NCBI GenBank assembly: GCA_945906715.1
Contig: CAMDRK010000019.1
Span: 1 to 15,699, forward strand
Direction of reading: 5' to 3'
Origin: Nitrospira lenta
Lineage (GTDB): Bacteria > Nitrospirota > Nitrospiria > Nitrospirales > Nitrospiraceae
DNA: 15,699 bases
The position numbers were made by a program, and so were the translations under genes. Under the pieces are notes generated by a model. It worked only from the letters and a program-made list of their open reading frames with translations, had not been told where the DNA came from and made no database searches. Numbering within the stretch: position 1 is the first letter of the stretch; the number at the start of each line of letters is the position of its first letter. This document shows positions 1 through 6,443 of the stretch, one piece after another.

Positions 1-1305
1 TTTCCACCGTTCGGATCGATATCGCCAGAGTAGCAGTCCCATTCGGACAGTCCAATCCGCAATCATGGCGCTCCACACAAAGAGCACGTCAAGTGCAAGC
101 CAAGGGCCTGCAATGACCGCGAGAGGCAAGCGGATTCCCCACATGCCGATGGTCGTCGCTACCATGATGAACCGAGTATCGCCGGCTCCACGTAACGATC
201 CGGCCAGGACCATGGTGAGGGCGAGCGGCACTTGGAGGATGGCGACGATACGCAGGAACACCGTCCCGAGTTCGACGACGGCTTCGTCGTTGGTAAAGGC
301 ACGGAGTAGCGCATAGGGAAAGAAAAAGAACAGCACGCCCATCGACGCCATCGCGATACCGGCCAGGCGATTTGCCTCCCAGTTTTCCAATTTGGCCCGG
401 ACATATTTCCCTGCGCCGATACTCTGCCCCACCATCGTGGCTGCGGCGATTGCGAAGCCATATCCCGGTAGGAACGACAGGGATTCGATCGACAAGCCGA
501 CTTGATGGGCGGCGTAGGTCACCGTGCCGTACATGAGAATTATCTTGGTGTAGAGAATAATCCCTGCCTGTTGAAATATCCGCTCACCGGAGACCGATGC
601 GCCAATCTGCCAGGTAGAGCGCAAGAGGTCGCGTCGTACATGGAGTGACTTCCTCAAGAGCTTTCGGCAGGCCCAAAGGAGGTAGGCCACGCCCGTCCCT
701 TCCGCGAGGCCGGCTGCCACGGCCGCTCCGGTGATACCCAAGGCTGGGAAGCCCCAGAGTCCATAGATCAGCGGGTAGGCGATCGTCAGATACAGCAGAT
801 TCACTGCGATCAAGGCGTACATGGGAGTTTTGGTGTCTCCTGTGCCTTGTATGATTGAAGAGAGGACTTGCAAGAAGATCGTGCAGGGAATGACCAGGAA
901 GATGAAGTTCGAGTAGGGAAGTGCCAGCGCAATGACGTTGTGTTCTGCTCCCAACAACTCCATGATGACACGATTCAGCGACAATCCGAGTATCACGAGC
1001 AAACAGGACACGAGGGCGGCCATTCCAAGAAGATGCGTGGCGGCTTCTCCGACATCTTTGGTACGGCGGGCGCCCCATAATTGGGCGATGAGGACATTGG
1101 CGCCCACCGATAATCCAGAGACGAGCGTAGTGGCGATGAAGGCCAGCAATTGGCCAAGTCCGACTGCCGCGATAGATGTCGCACCGAGACCTCCGACAAG
1201 GAAGACAGCGGCGATGCCTTCGGTACGTTGAAGCAGGGTGCTGACCGTGACCGGTAAAGCAAGGGTGAGGACGGATTTTCTGATCTGTGCAACGCGGGAC
1301 GCCAT
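1..1305 (-). CDS. MATE-family multidrug/metabolite efflux transporter (3' end beyond window)
   Basis: Reading the minus strand from ATG at 1305 gives 435 open codons to the window edge with no stop, so the C-terminus is missing but little can be absent for a family of about 440-480 residues. The protein is strongly hydrophobic with about twelve predicted membrane segments. It shows the internal duplication typical of MATE pumps: VLIAQLWGAR (71-80) is mirrored by MVGQSIGAGK (291-300), and IIQGTGDTKT (151-160) by LRGAGDTRF (371-379). MATE pumps sit in the inner membrane and use a proton or sodium gradient to expel cationic or organic compounds; the substrate here cannot be read. An AGGA lies about 10 nt before the ATG. 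It is divergent from the next gene and separated from the NRPS cluster by two genes, so a link with lipopeptide export is not supported. Shorter open frames on this stretch are shadows. Confidence 0.9.
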   Translation of the reverse strand, partial: MASRVAQIRKSVLTLALPVTVSTLLQRTEGIAAVFLVGGLGATSIAAVGLGQLLAFIATTLVSGLSVGANVLIAQLWGARRTKDVGEAATHLLGMAALVSCLLVILGLSLNRVIMELLGAEHNVIALALPYSNFIFLVIPCTIFLQVLSSIIQGTGDTKTPMYALIAVNLLYLTIAYPLIYGLWGFPALGITGAAVAAGLAEGTGVAYLLWACRKLLRKSLHVRRDLLRSTWQIGASVSGERIFQQAGIILYTKIILMYGTVTYAAHQVGLSIESLSFLPGYGFAIAAATMVGQSIGAGKYVRAKLENWEANRLAGIAMASMGVLFFFFPYALLRAFTNDEAVVELGTVFLRIVAILQVPLALTMVLAGSLRGAGDTRFIMVATTIGMWGIRLPLAVIAGPWLALDVLFVWSAMIADWTVRMGLLLWRYRSERWK

Positions 1306-1337
1306 GGCGGGCCATCCTAACAGGATGAAGAAGACCG

Positions 1338-1382
1338 TTATTTGGTTTATTTCGTTTGTTTGGTTTGTCTGGTTTTTTAGTT
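1338..1382. repeat. Tandem 9-bp repeat, about five degenerate copies
   Basis: Five consecutive 9-mers can be read: TTATTTGGT, TTATTTCGT, TTGTTTGGT, TTGTCTGGT and TTTTTAGTT, equivalent to a rotated unit TTTGTCTGG. The array lies in the divergent spacer between the MATE gene and the DUF2779 gene, ending 33 bp before the MATE start codon. The same unit recurs as an inverted pair at 15285-15360, so this is a dispersed repeat family. Function is unknown; it could affect transcription of the MATE gene simply by position. Confidence 0.7.
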
Positions 1383-1411
1383 GAACGAAACTGAGCAGGT
1401 GAGCCAGCCTG

Positions 1412-1441
1412 CACGGTTGTCCAGCGGGCTGGACAACCGTG
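1412..1441. promoter_or_regulatory. Perfect 14-bp palindrome in the divergent spacer
   Basis: CACGGTTGTCCAGC (1412-1425) is followed after GG by its exact reverse complement (1428-1441). As RNA the innermost pair could not close on a 2-nt loop, so it would be a 13-bp stem with a CGGG loop. No T-run follows on the plus strand, and the element lies 27 bp before the ATG at 1469, between two divergent genes. That placement favours an operator for a dimeric regulator, or a 5' leader hairpin, over a terminator. The remainder of 1306-1468 holds only the 9-bp repeat and no convincing promoter. Confidence 0.5.
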
Positions 1442-1468
1442 TGTCTGTCCGTTTAGGGTCATCGTGCC

Positions 1469-3017
1469 ATGACTGAACCTAGCGATTTCTCACCAGCTCC
1501 ACTTCCAAAGACCCCGCGTCTGTCAAAGTCAAAATTCTTGTCCGGTCTTCAATGCCACAAGCGTCTGTACCTCGAAATCCATCATCCCTCTCTCGCAACC
1601 AAGCCGGATGCAGCGACTCAGGCAATGTTTGATATGGGAACAGAAGTCGGGGAGTTGGCTCGGACTCGCTTTCCAGGCGGGGTATTGGTGACAGCGGGCT
1701 ATCGCCAGACAGAAGCCGCGCTTGCTCAGACAGCTGCGCTGATCCAGGACCTCACCGTGCCTGCAATTTTTGAAGCGGCATTTTTGTACGGTGGGGTGTT
1801 GATTCGCGCGGATGTGTTGGAGCGTGTTCAAGCCGCGGAGGGACAACCCTCTGGCTGGCGGCTGATCGAGGTCAAGTCTTCTACGAAGGTCAAGGACGTG
1901 CATCTCGAAGATCTCGCCGTGCAAAGCGAAGTCATACTGGGCGCAGGGCTGACGCTCATCTCTGTCGGTCTCATGCATATCAATACCGGGTATCTGTATC
2001 GAGATGGAGCAATCGATCTGACCGAATTGTTTGCCATTCAGGATCTGTCAGAGGCGGTGGCTCAACGGCGGGCTACGGTGCCTGAGCGGTTGGCCACGAT
2101 GACTCGCATGTTGCTCCAGACGCAACCCCCTGCCATTGAGCCGGACCGGCATTGTCATAACACCCTACGATTGTCCTTTCTGGGAACATTGCACCAAAGA
2201 CAAACCGGCGCGGTGGATTCATTACTTGCCAGGATCGAAGCAGGTGGTCAGTCAGTTGACTCAACAAGGGGTGACGACGATCGACGAGATTCCAGCTGGC
2301 ACAAAGCTGTCGCCGGTTCAGCGCCGTGTGAAGGAGAATGTCGAGTGGGTGTCGGAGAAACTCGGTTCGGTATTGAAGGCCGTGCAGTATCCGGTGCATC
2401 ACCTCGATTTCGAGACGGTCATGCTGGCGGTGCCTCGATTCTCGGAGACGAGACCCTATCAAGCCCTCCCTGTTCAGTGGTCGAACCATATCGAGCAGGC
2501 AACCGGTGAGTTGCGCCACGAGGAGTTTTTGCACAAGGATGTGAGCGACCCTCGGAAGATCCTTGCCGAATCCTTGCTGGAATCTCTGGGGGATCGGGGG
2601 AGTATCTGCGTCTATTCGCCGTACGAACGGTCTATCTTGGAGCAGTTGGCCGCCGCGCTCCCGTTGTTCAAGCCAGCGCTATCGCGCATCGTTAGTCGCC
2701 TGTGGGATCTCTTTCCAATCGTGCGAGACCATTACTACCATCCATCGTTCGGTGGGTCTTATTCCATCAAGTCGGTGCTGCCGGCCATGGTCCCCTCACT
2801 TGCCTATGACGATCTGGCCATCAAAGAGGGAGGTCATGCCGCCAGTCAGTATTACCGCATGGTTTTTGTCGAAACGGATTGGGTCGAGCGGGCGACGATT
2901 GAAGAGGCGTTGCTGCGATACTGCGCGCGAGATACTTTGGCGATGGTCGAGCTTAGGCGAGCATTGAAAGAAAAGGTGCAGATGAACAGTGAACGAGGTA
3001 TTGATCCGCCGGCCTGA
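1469..3017 (+). pseudogene. DUF2779 protein: Cas4-like PD-(D/E)XK nuclease fused to DEDD-type exonuclease, frameshifted
   Basis: Two overlapping plus-strand frames (from 1469, and ending at 3017) together make one DUF2779 (PF11074-like) protein of about 515 residues. The N-terminal half carries Cas4/PD-(D/E)XK features: SKFLSGLQCHKRLYL with Cys29, D115 in IRADVLE, and E134-x-K136 in LIEVKSS. Three further cysteines in a C-x5-C-x5-C arrangement (229, 235, 241 in the joined numbering) would complete a four-Cys iron-sulfur site with Cys29. The C-terminal half has HLDFET (D313, E315) and YCARDTLAMVEL (D488), the pattern of a DEDD/RNase H-fold exonuclease. The break falls between Cys229 and Cys235: dropping one A near 2162 restores HCHNPYDCPFWEHC. 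As read, translation from 1469 would end at 2507-2509 in unrelated residues. The frame from 2136 has no family-like start. The cellular role of DUF2779 proteins is unknown; DNA processing or repair is inferred from the fold. Confidence 0.85.
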
Positions 3018-3032
3018 TTGTCAGGCCAGCGG
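3006..3032 (+). terminator. Hairpin overlapping the DUF2779 stop codon, possible terminator
   Basis: GGCCTGA (3011-3017) pairs with TCAGGCC (3021-3027) over a TTG loop. The stem extends by CCGC/GCGG on either side of one C-A mismatch. It includes the TGA stop of the DUF2779 frame and lies between convergent genes (DUF2779 and tRNA-Ser). There is no T-run immediately after it on either strand; the nearest is GGTTTTGG about 15 nt downstream on plus. A terminator role is therefore only plausible. Confidence 0.35.
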
Positions 3033-3050
3033 CATATGCGACCTTGGTTT

Positions 3051-3140
3051 TGGCGGAGAGGGTGGGGATCGAACCCACGGTCCCGTTGCCAGGACAGCAG
3101 TTTTCGAGACTGCCCGATTCGGCCACTCTCGCACCTCTCC
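3051..3140 (-). tRNA. tRNA-Ser(CGA)
   Basis: On the minus strand the 5' acceptor GGAGAGG pairs with CCTCTCC, followed by discriminator G and an encoded CCA (3051-3053). The anticodon stem GCAGT/ACTGC closes a seven-base loop CTCGAAA with anticodon CGA, decoding UCG serine codons. The T arm is GTGGG-TTCGATC-CCCAC. A long variable arm (GTCC/GGAC stem) places it in class II, as expected for serine. Length is 90 nt including CCA. Short open frames crossing this region are artefacts of the tRNA. Confidence 0.97.
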
Positions 3141-3435
3141 GCATGGTAGAACTTGCCCTACGGCAGGGTAGGGTAAGGGGTAAATCTATTGTCGTTGCGA
3201 TCAACTGTGGGGCAGCTTACCCCGGAGGGTGTGATTTTTCAATCGGTTTTCTTCGTAATCTGCAATCCTGAGTCAAGAGAATACAAGTTTATCATGGAGG
3301 ACTGTCGTTGCGGAAAGGCATAACATTCTTTCAAGTTTTGACCAGGCGTACTACTCTGCCCATAGGCGTGGGTACTGAAGGCGAGAATCAGTTCTTACCA
3401 CAGCTGAACGCTAGTCTTATTCCTTTGGATTTAGA

Positions 3436-3459
3436 TAGTACCCCTTGCGAGGGGTACTA
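3436..3459. promoter_or_regulatory. Palindrome TAGTACCCCT-N4-AGGGGTACTA, candidate operator for the NRPS operon
   Basis: TAGTACCCCT (3436-3445) and AGGGGTACTA (3450-3459) are exact reverse complements around TGCG. The element ends 15 bp before a TTGACA hexamer and 68 bp before the first NRPS codon. No T-run follows, so it is not an obvious terminator. Its symmetry and its place just upstream of the candidate -35 fit an activator or repressor site. The cognate regulator is not encoded in this window. Confidence 0.45.
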
Positions 3460-3474
3460 AATCACCGTGGATTC

Positions 3475-3508
3475 TTGACAAAATGCCCTGCGGTTTTCCA
3501 ATATTACA
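3475..3508 (+). promoter_or_regulatory. Candidate sigma70-type promoter for the NRPS operon
   Basis: A consensus -35 TTGACA occurs at 3475-3480. The -10 is unclear. CAATAT at 3499-3504 has an 18-bp spacer but only three consensus matches; TATTAC at 3502-3507 matches better but with a 21-bp spacer. Only the -35 is convincing, so the start site is uncertain. A weak AGG about 11 nt before the ATG at 3528 is the only ribosome-binding candidate. Confidence 0.35.
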
Positions 3509-3527
3509 TAAATAGGTATAACCGCTG

Positions 3528-6437
3528 ATGTCAAAGCCTCTGCCTCCGGCTATTCACAGCCTCGCTGACCTCTTTGAGTCTTGTTGCCAGCGAAAGCCGG
3601 ATGAACTCGCCTATGCCTTTATTCGCGACACCCTCGAACTTGATAATCAGCTGACTTATGGCGAGCTGGAACAGACGGTGCGCCCACTTGCCGGCCATCT
3701 AGCACGCAAGGCTCGGCCAGGAACGAGAATTCTTCTTCTCTACCCACCGGGGCTCGACGTCGTCTGCGCGTTCTGGGCCTGTATGTGTGCCGGACTGGTG
3801 GCGGTTCCTGCTCCCGCTCCGGATCCCGTCAGGCGGAAGCATAGTCTGCCAAGGCTCCGTGCCATTATCGATGATGCTCAGGTGTCGCTGGTGCTCACAA
3901 CTTCTGCTATCGAGGCCGTTTCTTCTGAATTTTCGATTGCCAAGGATGGGAGCCAGATCAAATGGATGGCGACCGATCAACCGTACGATCAGACCAGTAC
4001 AGCCGACCGACCATGCCTGCTCGAAACCTCGCTGGCCTATTTGCAATATACCTCGGGGTCGACGACCACCCCTCGTGGCGTCATGGTCAGCCATGGAAAT
4101 GTGCTGTCTCATTGCAAGGCTTTAAGTTTGGCCGGAGGAGTGTCGGACAGTAGCCGGTCGCTTTGTTGGTTGCCGTATTTCCATGACTACGGATTGCTGC
4201 ATGGAATCATCGCCCCGTTCTATGCCGGCATCCCTGCCTATCTGATGTCACCCATCACGTTTCTGAGGCGACCACTGCGTTGGCTTGACGCGGTGTCTCG
4301 ATTTGGCATCACGCACAGCGGTGGACCGAATTTTTCCTACGAGTCTTGTCTCCGTGCCGCTCGGCAACGGCGTGAGTGGCAGGCTGACTTGAGTACATGG
4401 ACGGTCGCAAGTTGTGGCGCAGAACCTATCCATGCGGATACGGTTGAGCGCTTTATCGAAACCTTTGGACCACAGGGTTTCCGACGGACGTCCTTTGCAC
4501 CGGCCTATGGACTTGCCGAAGCCACACTGGTGGTGACGATGAAACGGACTGAGGCGGAGCCGACGTTCTTGAAGGTAGCGGCAGAGGCATTGGCTGACTC
4601 GATTGTCAAAGAGTCGTCCGCGTCGGGAAAAGGTGTTCGGACATTGGTCGGATGCGGGGAGCCCCTTGAAGAGACTTGTGTACTGATTGTGAATCCTATG
4701 ACCCAGCGTTCATGCCAGCCTGATGAAGTGGGAGAGGTCTGGCTGGCCGGGGCTGGGATCGCTGGCGGATATTGGGGGAGACCGGAAGAAAGTGATGCCA
4801 TGTTTAAGGCTACCCTCGCTGGGTCAGGAGAGGGTCTCTATTTACGGACTGGAGATCTCGGATTCATTCATCAGGGAGAGCTGTTTCTGACCGGCCGGCT
4901 CAAGGATCTGATCATTGTGCGGGGAAGAAACTATTATCCCAATGATTTGGAGTGGTCGGCCGAGCAAGCGCATCCGGGATTACGGCGAGGATGTGGAGCG
5001 GCCTTCTCGATCGGGAGCGAGAGTGGAGAGCGTGTGGTGCTGGTCTATGAGATTGAGAAGACGTTGCCTGAATCCGACATGGTGGAGGTGATGAGCTGTA
5101 TTCGCCGCGCGCTGGCTGACGAGTACGAACTGGAAGTCCACCAGGTGCTGTTGGTCAAATCGGGAACGATCGCGAAAACCTCAAGCGGGAAAATTCAGCG
5201 GCAGGTCTGTAGGGCAGACTTTGAGTCCGGACAGCTTGCCGTGGTTGGGACGAGCACACTGGGGGCGGTTGAAGAAGAGCAGAACGTTGAGCCGCTGAGC
5301 GGGATTCCACGAACTCCGGTTGAAAAAAGGCTAGCCCATATCTGGCAGGAGGTGCTGGGAGGATCTGAGCCACGGCGCGATGAAAACTTTTTCGCGCTTG
5401 GGGGCAATTCGTTGATTGCTGCTCAGGTTGTGGCACGAATACTCGACGTCTTCCACGTCGAACTCCCGCTTAGTGTTGTCTTTGAATACCCGACATTTTC
5501 TGCGCTGGCCACTCGTATCAGTGCACTCAGCACCGATAAAAATATGGCGGAGACCGCCGTGGAGAGGTTTGGATTCTCAAGCGGCGGCGGGCTGCAGATT
5601 CCCCTCGTGCCGCTTTCCCCTGCATCAAGGCAAGGCAGGATGCCTCTCAGTTTCGCTCAACAGCGAAGCTGGTTCTTAGAGCAGGTTCATCCCGGCAGCT
5701 CGATTAATCATATCTCCATGGGTGTGCGTGTGCGGGGTCCTCTTGACCGCGGGATCTTGGAGCGGTCGGTACAGGAAATCATCCGACGGCATGAGATTCT
5801 TCGAACCCGATTCGGATCGGAGAGGGGAGAGGGATTCGCGGACGTATCCGCTGAGGCTGCCTTCACGATGAGACAGTATGATTTCCTGGCACTGAACCAT
5901 GCTGAGCAAGAAATAGCGGTCCGGCAGTTTTTACGAACGGAGACCGAGCAACCGTTTGATCTAGGAAACGGGCCGTTGTTCAGGGTTGCGTCGGCGGTAC
6001 TCGGCCAGGATCAACATGTCCTGGCGCTGACATTCCATCACCTCATAGCCGATGGTTGGTCGCTTCATGTGTTTTTCAAGGAATTAGCACGACTCTACGA
6101 AGCCGGCGGAGAGGGTCGAGGGGCTCGACTATCGAAGCTGAGTGTTCAGTATGCGGACTATGCACATTGGCAACGAACCAGGCTCAATCAAGGCCTCCGT
6201 GAGGTACATCGAGAGTATTGGATCGGACAATTAAGCGATCTCCATCCGCCCGTAGAGCTACCGATCGACCATCCTCGGCCGCGCATGCGGACGTTTGAGG
6301 GAGGCGTGCGATCACAGCCTCTTTCTCCAGGACTGGCAGCTGCGCTGGATCTGTTCTGCCAACAGCAGGGCGTGACCACCTTCATGGTCCTGTATGCCGT
6401 CTTTGTGACGTGGCTGCATCGCTACACACAAGAGTGA
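3528..6437 (+). CDS. NRPS loading part: fatty acyl-AMP ligase, carrier protein, N-terminal part of condensation domain
   Basis: This 969-residue frame starts lipopeptide assembly. Residues ~10-580 form a fatty acyl-AMP ligase (FAAL): LQYTSGSTTTPRGVMVSHGN (from 172), WLPYFHDYGLLHG (from 214), SGGPNFSYESC, LYLRTGDLGFIHQGELFLTGRLKDLIIVRGRNYYPNDLE-type core, and KTSSGK with the adenylation lysine at ~555. FAALs convert a fatty acid and ATP to acyl-AMP and pass the acyl group to a carrier protein rather than to CoA. A carrier domain follows (~590-660) with phosphopantetheine Ser628 in LGGNSL. A condensation domain then begins at ~700 with LSFAQQRSWF and active-site HHLIADG (837-843); it would join the acyl chain to the first amino acid. 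The frame stops at a TGA (6435-6437) after HRYTQE, well inside that domain. The same frame continues directly after the stop as DIVVGSVVTGR, the normal continuation of the fold. Without readthrough the condensation domain is truncated. Confidence 0.9.
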   Translation: MSKPLPPAIHSLADLFESCCQRKPDELAYAFIRDTLELDNQLTYGELEQTVRPLAGHLARKARPGTRILLLYPPGLDVVCAFWACMCAGLVAVPAPAPDPVRRKHSLPRLRAIIDDAQVSLVLTTSAIEAVSSEFSIAKDGSQIKWMATDQPYDQTSTADRPCLLETSLAYLQYTSGSTTTPRGVMVSHGNVLSHCKALSLAGGVSDSSRSLCWLPYFHDYGLLHGIIAPFYAGIPAYLMSPITFLRRPLRWLDAVSRFGITHSGGPNFSYESCLRAARQRREWQADLSTWTVASCGAEPIHADTVERFIETFGPQGFRRTSFAPAYGLAEATLVVTMKRTEAEPTFLKVAAEALADSIVKESSASGKGVRTLVGCGEPLEETCVLIVNPMTQRSCQPDEVGEVWLAGAGIAGGYWGRPEESDAMFKATLAGSGEGLYLRTGDLGFIHQGELFLTGRLKDLIIVRGRNYYPNDLEWSAEQAHPGLRRGCGAAFSIGSESGERVVLVYEIEKTLPESDMVEVMSCIRRALADEYELEVHQVLLVKSGTIAKTSSGKIQRQVCRADFESGQLAVVGTSTLGAVEEEQNVEPLSGIPRTPVEKRLAHIWQEVLGGSEPRRDENFFALGGNSLIAAQVVARILDVFHVELPLSVVFEYPTFSALATRISALSTDKNMAETAVERFGFSSGGGLQIPLVPLSPASRQGRMPLSFAQQRSWFLEQVHPGSSINHISMGVRVRGPLDRGILERSVQEIIRRHEILRTRFGSERGEGFADVSAEAAFTMRQYDFLALNHAEQEIAVRQFLRTETEQPFDLGNGPLFRVASAVLGQDQHVLALTFHHLIADGWSLHVFFKELARLYEAGGEGRGARLSKLSVQYADYAHWQRTRLNQGLREVHREYWIGQLSDLHPPVELPIDHPRPRMRTFEGGVRSQPLSPGLAAALDLFCQQQGVTTFMVLYAVFVTWLHRYTQE

Positions 6438-6443
6438 GATATC

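Larger units (their letters stand above)
3141..3527. other. Non-coding region upstream of the NRPS cluster
   Basis: These 387 bp separate the divergent tRNA-Ser and NRPS genes and must contain both promoters. I see no credible protein gene. Visible structure consists of the 10-bp palindrome at 3436-3459 and a TTGACA hexamer at 3475. CCCTAC/GTAGGG repeats near the tRNA end could form a small hairpin. Base composition is more AT-rich near the NRPS start. Confidence 0.6.

Noticed and set aside
1..1305. MATE pump as part of the lipopeptide cluster
   Set aside because: Opposite strand, separated by the DUF2779 gene and the tRNA, and the cluster already has its own dedicated ABC exporter.
584..1462. 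292-codon open frame on the minus strand, and a 300-nt one at 993-1292
   Set aside because: Another minus-strand frame encodes a clear MATE pump through the whole interval with paired internal motifs. The product of this frame is rich in Arg, His and Cys and resembles no family.
2136..3017. Separate gene for the C-terminal exonuclease part of DUF2779
   Set aside because: The supposed start codon has no ribosome binding site and lies within the sequence that encodes the cysteine cluster; the first residues in this frame before CCC at 2163 do not match the family.
2989..3271. Short open frames over the tRNA-Ser region
   Set aside because: They overlap a complete class II tRNA with all arms and an encoded CCA, and their translations derive from the tRNA sequence.
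3293..3322. Tiny open frame MEDCRCGKA in the spacer upstream of the NRPS
   Set aside because: Nine codons, no good ribosome binding site and no leader-peptide attenuator structure clearly linked to it.
3436..3459. Intrinsic terminator at the 10-bp palindrome
   Set aside because: No T-run follows on either strand, and there is no plus-strand gene immediately upstream to terminate.
6435..6437. TGA read as selenocysteine
   Set aside because: The position is a variable surface residue of condensation domains, not a redox Cys, and I see no reason for a selenocysteine insertion element there.
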